Notes: a model not told the origin generated them from the letters alone. 64,000 nt of DNA from Brachionus rotundiformis (GCA_016802295.1 JAESIW010000180.1:1111188-1175187), one strand, 5' to 3'. Positions 1-11,089 are shown, counted from the stretch's first letter. A program made the numbers and translations.

Positions 1-1380
1 TGTAAATATAAAAAAAGCCATAAAACCATACGATCTCTAGCTGGCACTAATTTCGAATGCTCAACTCAACAACAACAACAATAATTTAGAGATAACACAA
101 ATTGATAAATGTAATTTAACTTACGATTTAGCATATAAAACATGTGGTTAGAGGAGAATCAATCTGAGAATGAGTTTTTCCTTGTTGCCAGTTCTAATTA
201 ATGACAAGTTAATTAATATTTAAAAGTGAAATTAAATCTAATCAACAGACTTGTTGCGAGTAGATAAGCTTTGCTCGACTCAGGACCCAGTTTGAAGCCT
301 AGCAGCAAGAACACTATTGCCAGGCAATTAGACTCTAATCGATCACGCACTAATGAGCTCTAGTCATGTAAGCTTGTACGGCCATTTGGTCATTTCTATC
401 CAGGACACTTTAATTCCGGATAAACAGCGATAAAATAAATTATTTTCCTCACAAAAATACATTAATCCTGTATTCGATAGGTTATTAATTACTTATTTAT
501 TTTCCATATAAAGCTCTATTTATCTGATCTTATTTTTTATATAACTAAATTAATAAATATCTTGGAATATAGATTTGATGCCAATTTCCGCTATTCAGAT
601 TCAACAAGCCAGCCTTCAAGAAAAATCATATTTTAATAATTATTTGAATAATAGAAATAGATGAAATGAAAATTTTATCTATAGGATTTTTTTTAATTGC
701 TGATGCATGAGCCTAATGACGTAGTGTCTTTTATGTATTTGACTAATCGAGTATTAGATAATATTTTAATTGTATTTATAGACATAAGTAAATTATTTTT
801 TTTTAAATGTTAATTATTCAGATACATTTAAGTTTTATAGACAGAAAAAGATTATAAAATTTATTATTTTAATTTAACTAAAATTAGTTAATTTTTTTAT
901 TAGTAAACTATGTAGTAAGAATAAGAGGATGATCTAGATTGGTACTCGTCAACTATTCTGATTACCAGTGGAGCTTAATCACTTAATTGTTCCCAAAATG
1001 ATGGCTTTAATGATATATCTATTTAATAGTTTATTTGAGCACAATTCCATTATATTAAATTTAAGTCTGAGCCAAATTTAAAATTTAATTTAAATGGTAA
1101 AAATTATCTTTTTTTACCAGATTGGATAAAAGTAATGAAAAAAAAGCATTTTTTTTAATTTAACTTTATTCAAAGCTTTTTGCCAATGGTAATTAAGGTG
1201 CCGACTTGAAATTATTTTCAAGGAACAAAAATTATTTGTCAGATTAAGTAATTTATTTTTCAAAACAATCTAAATTATCAGCAGCACGACAAAATTTGCT
1301 ATCAAGCACAAACAATTTTCAATATAATTTACCTCATTTAAATTATATATTTATTTTAATATGATTACAAATAATAAAAT
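1..1380. other. Non-coding upstream region of the NK7-like gene
   Basis: No convincing coding frame. The first ~430 bases are visibly less AT-rich than the rest and contain several TAAT-type sites, which could be regulatory DNA for the homeobox gene; that is inference only. The remainder is AT-rich with homopolymer runs. Confidence 0.5.
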
Positions 1381-1386
1381 TGTGTC

Positions 1387-1484
1387 AATATAAGAGCGCG
1401 CGTGAATGAGAATAGCGGCTGGAGCTGAGGCTGCCTGAGCGAGTGACGAATTTTCGGAAAATTTTACAATTAAAAACTTAAGTA
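1387..1484 (+). promoter_or_regulatory. Candidate core promoter and 5' leader of the NK7-like gene
   Basis: A TATA-like AATATAAG (1387-1394) is followed directly by a short GC-rich island (about 1394-1447) in otherwise strongly AT-rich DNA. A possible donor (AA/GTAAAT near 1483) and a possible acceptor (TTGCTTTAG ending at 1845, ten bases before the ATG) would make this a non-coding first exon joined to the coding exon over a ~360-bp leader intron. Composition and signals are seen; promoter function is inferred. Confidence 0.4.
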
Positions 1485-1854
1485 AATGATCATTTGTCAT
1501 AAAAATCTTACCTATAAATTTTATTTACGGATATAAATAATTTCAATTTTAGTTATTTTATTTTATTTTTTATCTATACATAACCCACATATCGATATTA
1601 ATTTAAGTATACACGGAAACATTTATAATTAAGATTAGATTTTAGCTACTTTTTATTTTGTGGCAATAAAATAATTCTCATCCTGATTCTGAAATCAAAA
1701 CTTAATTAATAATTTAACAATCAAAAAAAATAAAAGACTTTTATTTTATTTTATTTTTATATTTTTTTATATTTTGATTTATTTGGTAGTCAAACTCAAC
1801 TATTTGAACAATCAATCTAATTTTTGATAAACTAAATTGCTTTAGATAGAAATC

Positions 1855-2904
1855 ATGGACGCGTCCACATTAATCTATTTGAGCAAGCTAGCAGGCAACT
1901 ACCCTAACATGGCAATGGCGGCAGCTCTCGCGGCGGGTGGTCCCGGCGAGTCGGCGCTGTCCGATCCGGCGGGTCTCAACTCCATGGCCGAAGTATACTT
2001 GAGGAAATTCTTCGATGCCCAGAAGTTGAGCTCTATCGCTTCTTCAAACTCCTCTTCTCCATCCACATCCAACACTTCTCTCAGCTCGCCATCCAGTTCA
2101 CCAAAGAACAAGCGCATCGACCTAAAGAGTCCCAAGTTTTCTATCGCGGACATCCTCGGTCTCCAAAAATCGGCACATGTTGTCTCACCCACAAGCTCAT
2201 CTTCTTCAGAGAGCAAAATTTTTGCCAAGAAAAGGAGCCTACAATCGCCGAGCAAGAATGAGATGTCGTCTGAAATAGACGACGAGGAGCTCGACGACGA
2301 GCACGATCTGGACTCGGACTCGTGCGTCGACTCCAATAGTGGTGCCTATGACAGCCAGAAGAAGAAAAAGGCCCGGACCACTTTCAGCGGCCGGCAAATA
2401 TTCGAACTTGAGAAACAATTCGAGGCCAAAAAGTATTTGTCATCAAGTGAGCGCGCCGAAATCGCCTCCTTGCTTAATGTAACCGAGACCCAAGTTAAGA
2501 TATGGTTCCAAAACAGGCGCACCAAGTGGAAAAAACAGGAGAACATAACCAATGAAGAGGCCGCCGAGCACAAAATTGGCGGCAAGAGATATGAGAAAAA
2601 GTACCAAAGCGAACAAATGAATTCGTTTAATCCCGGCATGCTAGGCTCAGGTCTAAACCAAAGTTTGTCATCGTCTGCCATTTCCTCGCTGATTAATTTC
2701 AACAGTCCCGGATTCAATCCGTTCTCCTCGCTGGGCATGCTCTACAACAATCAGTTGAGTTTGTATGCTGGAATGGGCCAGAGCGATAGAACCGAGTTAT
2801 GTGATGAGATTAATGAAGAAAGTGTAAGTAGACAGAGTTCAGTGAGCGATAAGTGTGACAATGAAAAGCACCATGAGTCAAATTCCGAAAAGTCTAGTCC
2901 CTAA
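1855..2904 (+). CDS. NK7-like homeobox transcription factor
   Basis: A 349-residue sequence-specific DNA-binding protein, expected in the nucleus as a developmental regulator. The homeodomain covers residues 170-229 (bases 2362-2541) with the signature WFQNRR; Gln50 and Asn51 of the recognition helix are present. FSIADIL at residues 95-101 fits an Engrailed-homology-1 motif, which recruits Groucho/TLE corepressors. Between the two lies an acidic stretch, and the N-terminal half is Ser-rich. The helix 1 motif FSGRQIFELEKQF and the tail after the homeodomain (EAAEH) resemble NK7-type proteins more than NKX1 or NKX6, but the subfamily is assigned from memory. The start is the first ATG after an in-frame TAG at 1843. 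The frame has no intron; a GTAAGT at 2824 looks like a donor, but the DNA after it keeps coding composition to the stop, so I read through it. Confidence 0.9.
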   Translation: MDASTLIYLSKLAGNYPNMAMAAALAAGGPGESALSDPAGLNSMAEVYLRKFFDAQKLSSIASSNSSSPSTSNTSLSSPSSSPKNKRIDLKSPKFSIADILGLQKSAHVVSPTSSSSSESKIFAKKRSLQSPSKNEMSSEIDDEELDDEHDLDSDSCVDSNSGAYDSQKKKKARTTFSGRQIFELEKQFEAKKYLSSSERAEIASLLNVTETQVKIWFQNRRTKWKKQENITNEEAAEHKIGGKRYEKKYQSEQMNSFNPGMLGSGLNQSLSSSAISSLINFNSPGFNPFSSLGMLYNNQLSLYAGMGQSDRTELCDEINEESVSRQSSVSDKCDNEKHHESNSEKSSP

Positions 2905-3706
2905 ATGCCCAATACCAACATAATTAAAAAACATCTAAAATTTTTTTTATTTTAATTTTAATTTTTATAATCTTTGAATTTAAACTGTGTAAATAATATG
3001 AGAAATTAGAGCACTGTTTGCCTCTTTGATTAATCGTCCATCTAAATTATTTATATTGTGATTATTTTGTTTGAGTTTAATTTTATTAGAGTTATGGTAA
3101 ATATTTTTGAGTTATTTAATAATATGGACATTTGTTTTACTGTTTTTTTCCTTATATTTTATTTTTGTTCTAATTAATTAAATCATTCGGCTTAATTTTA
3201 TTGATTTTTAATGCTTTTTTGTAATAATTTTATATAAAATAAAAAAGTCACATATCACATGTTTTAATTATTAACAATAAAAAAATATGTAATCGAGTTA
3301 TTTGTTTGCTAGAAATAATTAAATTATAATTAAGATTTTGAAGAAAAAAGTAAGATCTTCATTTATTTTCTAACAAAAAATAATCACTCGGCTTAATCAC
3401 TAAAAATAATTGGAATAAAATTACATTTTTGACTAATTTTAATTCAACTATATTACCTGATATAGCCTGAAAAAAAAATCTCAAAATAAAAATAAAGAAA
3501 GAAAAAAAATTAAAAATTAAAAACAATATATCTCATAACAAATAATTAATAAATTTTAGTTCTAAAATTGAAATTTAAAAAATTGACAATCAATTTAAAT
3601 AAATTTAATTTTTTAGATCTTAGAATTAAATAGCTGAAAATATATTTTTTATCGAATCGGTGATACTTTTTCCACTTTTTTAAAATGTATATAGATATTT
3701 TTTTCC
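2905..3706. other. 3' flank of the NK7-like gene, AT-rich
   Basis: AT-rich sequence with many short A and T runs and several AATAAA-like hexamers (for example near 3275) that could serve the upstream gene. No coding or RNA gene seen. Confidence 0.5.
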
Positions 3707-4770
3707 TTATTCACTCCTGGAGCATAGGGTCATCACTTTTGATTTCTAATCAAGTCGATCTTTTGCCTTCACCATTGCTTTTCCCCATTTCATTCTCATT
3801 TTGGTGAGCTCTATCGTAATTGTCGACCTCCATATTATTGATGGTCTTATCTTTCTTCGCCCTTGAGGTGTCCATTCAAGAGCTCTGTTTGGTATTCGTA
3901 TTCTTTTCATTCTAAGTACATGTCCAAGCCACCGCAATCTTTTTTTTCTGATCCATTGACTGAATGGCTTTGACTTCATTTTTCTAAATAGTTCATTGTT
4001 TGACAATGTTTCAGGGCAGTGTATCTCAAATACCTTATCAGGCTAATTGTATGGAACGTGTTCAGGCTTTTTCTATCCAGCTCAGACACTCCCCAGCATT
4101 CACTTCCATACATCAGTGCTGCTCTCACTACAGCGCTGTATGTCTTGATTTCTGTTTCCTTGCTGTATTACTTTAATTTCCACACTGGTATGAGTTTGGC
4201 AAATACTCCCCTTGCTTTTGAAAGTCTATTCTTAATGTCTTTATGAGTTCCGGTTTTTTCACTTATGATACTTCCTAAGTATGTTAATTCACTAATACAA
4301 ATATTGCGTTTTCATATGCATGCTCTTTTCCTGATTTGATATTAACACCAGATCATCTGCAAAGTCTAAATCTTCAAGCTATATTATTAATTCCCACTGT
4401 ATACCCTTCGGGAATGGGATGGTTTTCTCATGACATAATCAATCATGATTAGGAATAGTGTTGGAAGAGAGAACACATCCTTGTCTGACTCCTTCTTAAA
4501 GTCGACAAATTTAAGGAATAATGGACTGTTCCATTCCAGATATTGTTCTATGATGTTTCTAAGCGCAAATATCTGGTCTACGCATCCTCTGCCTCTTCTA
4601 AATCCTGCTTGCTCTTCCCTTAATATAGCATCCAAAGCATCTCCGATTCTTCTCAGAATTATTCCGTAGAATGCCTTGCTAGCTATTGGTAGAAGTGGTT
4701 TTCCTCTCCAATTATCACATATCATTTTGTTGCCTTTTTTCGGAAGCTTAACTATGAGACCTTTTGACAA
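3707..4770 (-). pseudogene. Decayed non-LTR retrotransposon, RT and C-terminal part
   Basis: The minus strand carries the 3' half of a LINE ORF in several frames. Reading 5' to 3': an RT start (PKKGN, NWRG, EEQAGFRRGRGCVDQIF; 4387-4770), the catalytic-box region LEDLDFADDLVLIS in another frame (DFADD at 4352-4366), YLGSIISEKTGTHKDIKNRL, then ALMYGSECW, and a C-terminal block with IRKKRLRWLGHVLRM and RALEWTPQGRRK (3746-4006). That order is typical of the long LINE families annotated as endonuclease-reverse transcriptase. It is dead: the upstream endonuclease is missing, frames shift at least twice, and a TAG at 3746-3748 replaces what is normally a Trp codon, after which the family tail resumes to a TAA at 3707. 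The clade (RTE-like or other) is left open. Confidence 0.85.
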
Positions 4771-5645
4771 TTATTGGTATATTAAACCATATTATTATTT
4801 CAAATCACATTATTTCTTATTAATATTTATTTTATTCGAATTTTATTAAAGGACAATTTCTAATTTGTATTTTAATTTTTCTTTTAAATTGTATAATTTT
4901 TACTACATTACCAGAATTGGCCCTAAATCAAATAATAATAATTAATTTGGCTTCTACATGCTCAAAAAAAGCAGCTGGCTTGGAGCTATTTGGTGAAATA
5001 GATGATGGTTCAGACAAAGGCTGACAAAAACCTAGTTTATAAATTCCAAGAGCAGCTGTACTGCAAAGACCAATATAGAGCATATTCGACATTTAATCTT
5101 TTGCCTGCCTGTCCTCTAAATTGTCAACTTTCAACAAATCAGCACGCTAAGTGTGCCACTGGCTCCTAATGATCTTTTGAAATCAAGCCATCACTCTGGT
5201 TAATCACATATGATAACATATGCCTCCATAGGTACATACTTTTTTTTTTATTAGTTAAGTTAACTAAAAAATAATCATTTAACTATTGGAATGGGATATT
5301 TTAGCTTTTATCAAAAATATAACATTATTTATTGCTTATCTGAGCTTTTTTAATAAATAGACAATTTGAGAATAATTAACAAAATAATTTTTTGTCAACT
5401 TAAAATGAATCTAAAAAAATAATAAGAGATCAAAATATTAAAACAAATTTAAAATCAAATTGATTTAGTAAGATTGATAAAAGATGATTTATTTATTAAA
5501 CAAAAACATTTAACTTTAAAATTATTAGTAATTAATATTAAAGTAATTAATAAAATTGAATAATTTTTTGATTATGTCAAAATTAAGATAAATTTTATAC
5601 ATAAAATTTTGACAATGTTTTAATATAAGTAATTGAGGTTTTTAT
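4771..5645. other. Intergenic, AT-rich; 3' flank of SRSF10 copy 1
   Basis: No gene seen. Bases about 4970-5240 are less AT-rich than the flanks but show no frame. On the minus strand, AATAAATAAA at 5488-5497 lies about 155 bases after the stop of SRSF10 copy 1 and is its best visible poly(A) signal. Confidence 0.5.
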
Positions 5646-7301
5646 AAAAGACTAGACAGGACTGGGACTTCTGCTATTTTCATTTGTAATTGGTGAGCGC
5701 ACTTCTGTGCGGATACGATCTGGTGATCCACGAGATCTTGACTCGGATCTTTCTCTGGAAACGGATCTTTCCTTGGATACAGATTTGTTTCTAGGACTAA
5801 TGGATTTATTTTTTGAAGGCGATCTGGTCGCTCTTGAGCGACTTCTGTAAGAGCCTTCTCTGCTGCGTGGAGTTCTCTCTCGGCCTCGTCGTTCACGTCC
5901 GCCACTACGACTACGTGTTCTTCTATCATGTCTGTCTCCTCTACGATCATAATCCGAGTGTCTTGAGTGTCTCGATGGTCTATCTCTGTCTCTGTTTCTC
6001 ATTTCTCCGGGAGCTTTGAACAAAAAAAGGAAAATTTTTTTCTAATTGTGGTTAAAATTTGGTTTCCTTGTTTACTTTTTCTGTCTCCTCTGGCAAACTC
6101 AACTTCGATCTCGCGGCCAAAAAGCCTTTGTCTATCCATTCTGTACTGGGCCTCCTCAGCATCTCTTGGATCGTCATACTCGACAAAGCAGTAGCCTTTT
6201 GGCAAGCCTGAATAGTAATCCAATGGTATTGTAACATCCAGAACTCGTCCATACTTGGCAAACAATCTTCTCAAATCGTCGTATCTGGTTTAATAAAAAA
6301 CATTAAATGGAATAAATGTTTTAATTTGTTTTGTTTTTTTTATTATTTTTATTACCTGACTCTTTCTGATATATTGCGGACATAGAGAGTAGTTGGTGGC
6401 GTTCCTCTGTATCTAGACATGGTTTTTTATTTTTATGATAACTTTTTATTTAAATTAAATTTTTTCAATCGAGACTTGATGTTTTTTAATAAAGAACTTA
6501 TTCAATGCAAAATAATAATTTCAAAAAAGCTTTGCAAATTTTACAAATCTGTATGCTTTTTTGACTTATTAGGAATAATTAAAGTGCTATCTGTTTCAAG
6601 TTTTTAAAATTATTCGACTTTAATTTATTATTTTTATTAAAATTTAATCAATTTTCTCAATAAAGTTCAATTTACTTTTATTTGTTTTATTAATTTTTTA
6701 ATTAAACATTTTTTGGAATTGTCTCAGCACCTTTTGGTGGAAGTTTGCATCATTTTGGTCAAGAGTAGCAAATATTTTAAGACATCATAGACAATTCTTT
6801 ATTTAAAAATATCAAAAGCACATGTGTAATCTAAATCAGTTTTATTTGAAAGAAAAATAATTTTTAGTTTAATTTTTTTGCTTATATTTCTTAGTCTAGC
6901 AATGAGTGTACGAACAAGACAATTTTTATTTGGGAACCATGAGTTATTTTCAAAGGACTATGATTTTGTCTTTTGGATTTCACATATTTAAATTCATTTC
7001 AGATGCTTTATTTATTTTTTTGTTAATTTTCAATATTATATTAAATTCACAACTTTCTTTTCTTAATAATTAAAAGATTTTGACGAATATAGGATTATTT
7101 TAGATAGACTCCCCAAATATTAAATTCAGGCAAAATTCAAACAGAAATAAAACTTTGTTATTGAATTGTAAGAGCAGCTTTATTTAAGTCCACTCATTTA
7201 ATGAAGAAGGTTATTCTTTGGTTATTCTTAGAGAGGTAGGTGTATTCTCCTTACCACAAACATTCTATCAAAATGATACAAGTTTCATATAAGGTGAAAT
7301 G
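5646..7301 (-). repeat. Left arm of ~1.66-kb inverted duplication
   Basis: This arm matches 9433-11089 in inverted orientation. Paired positions sum to 16734 throughout (ATG, both introns, stop and inner edge), so there is no net insertion or deletion. It holds SRSF10 copy 1 plus 881 bases upstream of its ATG. I compared the upstream 881 bases base by base and the only mismatches are two bases at 7291-7292, ten bases from the inner end. Four more lie in the last 36 bases of the coding sequence. Confidence 0.95.
5652..6420 (-). CDS. Srsf10: SRSF10-like splicing regulator, copy 1 (three exons)
   Basis: An SR-family RNA-binding protein of 211 residues that in animals acts in the nucleus on pre-mRNA splicing. 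Exons on the minus strand: 6420-6356, 6284-6076 and 6013-5652; introns are 71 and 62 bp with GT..AG ends, and the exon sum is 636 nt in frame. One RRM spans about residues 10-88, with RNP2 LYVRNI (12-17) and RNP1 KGYCFVEY (51-58). The linker GDRKTP right after the RRM, created across the second splice junction, is the SRSF10 (FUSIP1) hallmark. The rest is an RS-rich tail. It starts MSRYRG, like vertebrate SRSF10 (MSRY). It lies head-to-head with an almost identical copy at 10314-11082. Its tail ends NENSRSPSPV where the other copy has NKNSRSLSPV. Homology stops about six bases after the stop codon, so this copy has a foreign 3' UTR. Confidence 0.92.
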
Positions 7302-8003
7302 ACTTTTATTTTTAGCGAGAGATAGAAAAAATAATATTCATGAGAAAAAAATTTTTAAAACCTATTCACGAAAATATATATAATGTTGAGTATACAAACA
7401 ATAAAAGACCATTTTTTTTCGAAAAATAATAATGCTTTTGATTCCTAGAATAAGCGACTGGTCGAATTAAATCTGAACTTAAGGCTGATTTTAAGATAAC
7501 TATCAATGCCATATTTGATACTCAAAAAGCAACTTAAAATTAATTTCAATAAATTAATTATTAAGCAAGACAAGTTTTTTACTTCCCAATAAATGAATCT
7601 TAAGTTAAACACCATAATCCAAGACTTAAAAAAATGACTAGAAATGATTGATTAAGCCTGAAAATTAAATTCATCATCAGTTGATTTTACAAATAAAGAT
7701 TATATATTTTTTAATGGTTTTTTAGAGTGTTATAGAGTAAAAAATCAGTCCGAGCAATCAAAGGCTTATCTTTAAACATGTTTAACTATTTTGACTAGAG
7801 TCTGGGTACTAATTTTCTATAATGCTAATTTCGGCCTGTCCATTTGATAGTAATCGGACATCATTTGCTATTTTATGCAAGCTTACAGCAAGAGAGTTCT
7901 AAGCACCACTTACTTCAAAATTTTAAAGAAAAAGTAAAGAAATTTTATAACTTATCTTTTAAGAACCATAAAAATTTCTTTAAAATTTTGTTGATTGGGA
8001 ATA
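7302..8003. other. Spacer of the inverted duplication, left part
   Basis: Unique AT-rich DNA between the arms. A short frame at 7844-8062 has no recognisable content. No gene seen. Confidence 0.5.
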
Positions 8004-8649
8004 CAGTATGTCACAAAAAGAGTCAAACTTTTTTTAATTGGATTGTTTTATTTTTCATTTAATCGATCTTCAAAGAAATTAAAAATCCAGATTTTTTTTA
8101 TATTTCTTAATTTTTTGTTTATTCAAATATTGGAAAAATACAAATAAATCAAAAATAGAAAAAAAAACCCTCAAAAATATTCCAAAAACAAGTACTATTG
8201 TTATCTAACCTGAAAAAATATCACGCTAAAAGTAAGAATCAAAATTAGTTTAAGCTTTAAAATGACCGCCTTTTGCTTTTATGCAAGCGTCGACCTGTTT
8301 TTTCATTGAAGAAATCAAATTTTTACAGATTTCACTCGGAATTTTTAACCATTCTTCATTGAGCATTTGCTTTAAATGGTCGACTGAAGTTATCCTCAGA
8401 TTGGGCAATTTGTGGTCAATATATGGCCATAAATTTTCAATTGGATTGAGATCAGGTGATCTTGGACACCATGGAAGAACTGTAAAATTATGCTCTCTTA
8501 ACCATTTTTTACCATTGTTGGCAGTATGTGCAGATGCGCCGTTCTTTTGGAAAATCCACTCATGGCCATCATCGATTAAAAGCTGTGACGATGGTATGAA
8601 ACTAATTTTTGAGAAAATATAATTTTTGATTATATAAAAAGTCAGAAAA
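8004..8649 (-). pseudogene. Truncated Tc1/mariner-type transposase
   Basis: The frame 8250-8741 encodes the C-terminal half of a DD34E transposase: DGHEWIFQKNGASAHTA, VLPWCPRSPDLNPIENLW, and a tail ending KGGHFKA. The position that normally holds the second catalytic Asp (FQ-D) is Asn, with 34 residues before the final catalytic Glu, so the spacing is right but the residue is lost. The N-terminal DNA-binding domains and first Asp are missing; homology stops near FIPSSQ, close to a nested element at 8650. At the 3' end, TA followed by CAGTATGTCACAAAAAGAG at 8004-8022 looks like a Tc1-type terminal repeat next to its TA target. No partner terminus is seen to the right. Confidence 0.85.
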
Positions 8650-8920
8650 TGATCATGCTCAAAAATTATAACAGAAATAGGTTTTGGAATATTTTTTAAC
8701 AAAGAAAATTTATTGCTGAATCCTATTTTAATATTAAACATACAATCTTAAACTTTACTTTTTATGTCTGCAAATTTTCGCGAAAATTTTATGCATACAG
8801 AACTTTGCAAAATACCTTACCAATGTTATTTGTTACACATAGATATCTATCTTTGAATTGAATTTTTCAATTAAAAAAATTCTAAATAATTTAATAAGAA
8901 ATAATTTTTGAGCATGATCA
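8650..8920. mobile_element. MITE-like element with 20-bp terminal inverted repeats
   Basis: The 20 bases at 8650-8669 (starting TGATCATGCTC) are repeated exactly, inverted, at 8901-8920, enclosing a 271-bp AT-rich segment without coding capacity. The size and perfect ends suggest a small non-autonomous DNA transposon that broke the Tc1-type transposase. I do not see a clear target-site duplication. Confidence 0.5.
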
Positions 8921-9432
8921 ATAAATTTTTATCAAAAACTTCAATACGCCCTACGTAACTAGTACTAAAAAAGAAATTTTTATTTTCTATTATAATCTAA
9001 AACCTTTTTTTAAATATTTTTCTGACCATTCAATAGTCTTATGATTTATTATTATTATTATTATGCATGCAATAGGTTCCCAGAACTTTATTGAACTAAT
9101 TTAAATCATAAATCTCAAAAGTTTAAGTTATTGAATTTCCGAATTTCACAGTTTTAGACTGTTTTATTTTATTCCATTGAACAAATTGTGCGAAAATTGT
9201 CTTATTGTTAAAGTAATTGCCTTTTTTGGTTAAATTCAGGCATTGACAGAATTTTGAAAATAATCTAGTGAATCAAAATTTTAGATTTGCATTTTTTCTC
9301 TTCCCACTTTGTCTGAGAAAGTTATGAAATGTAATTGAATTAAATCAAAAACAAAAGACTCAACTCATTACTTTTAATTCATTTTTTAATGAATAATGGC
9401 ACATTATCTCTAGATATCCATTTGAATGCTGA
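8921..9432. other. Spacer of the inverted duplication, right part
   Basis: AT-rich, no gene seen. It contains a short (ATT)n tract near 9048-9062. Confidence 0.5.
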
Positions 9433-11089
9433 CATTTCACCCGATATGAAACTTGTATCATTTTGATAGAATGTTTGTGGTAAGGAGAATACACCTACCT
9501 CTCTAAGAATAACCAAAGAATAACCTTCTTCATTAAATGAGTGGACTTAAATAAAGCTGCTCTTACAATTCAATAACAAAGTTTTATTTCTGTTTGAATT
9601 TTGCCTGAATTTAATATTTGGGGAGTCTATCTAAAATAATCCTATATTCGTCAAAATCTTTTAATTATTAAGAAAAGAAAGTTGTGAATTTAATATAATA
9701 TTGAAAATTAACAAAAAAATAAATAAAGCATCTGAAATGAATTTAAATATGTGAAATCCAAAAGACAAAATCATAGTCCTTTGAAAATAACTCATGGTTC
9801 CCAAATAAAAATTGTCTTGTTCGTACACTCATTGCTAGACTAAGAAATATAAGCAAAAAAATTAAACTAAAAATTATTTTTCTTTCAAATAAAACTGATT
9901 TAGATTACACATGTGCTTTTGATATTTTTAAATAAAGAATTGTCTATGATGTCTTAAAATATTTGCTACTCTTGACCAAAATGATGCAAACTTCCACCAA
10001 AAGGTGCTGAGACAATTCCAAAAAATGTTTAATTAAAAAATTAATAAAACAAATAAAAGTAAATTGAACTTTATTGAGAAAATTGATTAAATTTTAATAA
10101 AAATAATAAATTAAAGTCGAATAATTTTAAAAACTTGAAACAGATAGCACTTTAATTATTCCTAATAAGTCAAAAAAGCATACAGATTTGTAAAATTTGC
10201 AAAGCTTTTTTGAAATTATTATTTTGCATTGAATAAGTTCTTTATTAAAAAACATCAAGTCTCGATTGAAAAAATTTAATTTAAATAAAAAGTTATCATA
10301 AAAATAAAAAACCATGTCTAGATACAGAGGAACGCCACCAACTACTCTCTATGTCCGCAATATATCAGAAAGAGTCAGGTAATAAAAATAATAAAAAAAA
10401 CAAAACAAATTAAAACATTTATTCCATTTAATGTTTTTTATTAAACCAGATACGACGATTTGAGAAGATTGTTTGCCAAGTATGGACGAGTTCTGGATGT
10501 TACAATACCATTGGATTACTATTCAGGCTTGCCAAAAGGCTACTGCTTTGTCGAGTATGACGATCCAAGAGATGCTGAGGAGGCCCAGTACAGAATGGAT
10601 AGACAAAGGCTTTTTGGCCGCGAGATCGAAGTTGAGTTTGCCAGAGGAGACAGAAAAAGTAAACAAGGAAACCAAATTTTAACCACAATTAGAAAAAAAT
10701 TTTCCTTTTTTTGTTCAAAGCTCCCGGAGAAATGAGAAACAGAGACAGAGATAGACCATCGAGACACTCAAGACACTCGGATTATGATCGTAGAGGAGAC
10801 AGACATGATAGAAGAACACGTAGTCGTAGTGGCGGACGTGAACGACGAGGCCGAGAGAGAACTCCACGCAGCAGAGAAGGCTCTTACAGAAGTCGCTCAA
10901 GAGCGACCAGATCGCCTTCAAAAAATAAATCCATTAGTCCTAGAAACAAATCTGTATCCAAGGAAAGATCCGTTTCCAGAGAAAGATCCGAGTCAAGATC
11001 TCGTGGATCACCAGATCGTATCCGCACAGAAGTGCGCTCACCAATAACAAATAAAAATAGCAGAAGCCTCAGTCCTGTCTAGTCTTTTT
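9433..11089 (+). repeat. Right arm of the inverted duplication
   Basis: Mirror of 5646-7301 (see that entry). It holds SRSF10 copy 2 and the same 881-base upstream region, so both copies should share one promoter sequence and be transcribed away from each other. Confidence 0.95.
10314..11082 (+). CDS. Srsf10: SRSF10-like splicing regulator, copy 2 (three exons)
   Basis: This copy has the same product and architecture as copy 1: RRM at about residues 10-88, GDRKTP linker, RS tail, 211 residues. Exons: 10314-10378, 10450-10658 and 10721-11082. Four base differences from copy 1 lie at 11046, 11053, 11067 and 11069. One is silent; the others make Glu to Lys and, in two adjacent codons, Ser-Pro to Ser-Leu, all in the last dozen residues. 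An AATAAA at 11142-11147, 60 bases past the stop, gives this copy a compact normal-looking 3' UTR, so it is more likely the parent locus (inference). Both copies are intact and predicted functional. Confidence 0.93.

Noticed and set aside
1899..2738. Open frames of 145 and 130 codons antisense to the NK7-like gene
   Set aside because: They are shadows of the real coding frame; low-complexity Ser/Leu-rich products with no family similarity.
2824..2904. GTAAGT donor at 2824 as the end of the coding exon
   Set aside because: The sequence after it keeps coding-like composition to a stop codon at 2902-2904, and no matching downstream exon is visible.
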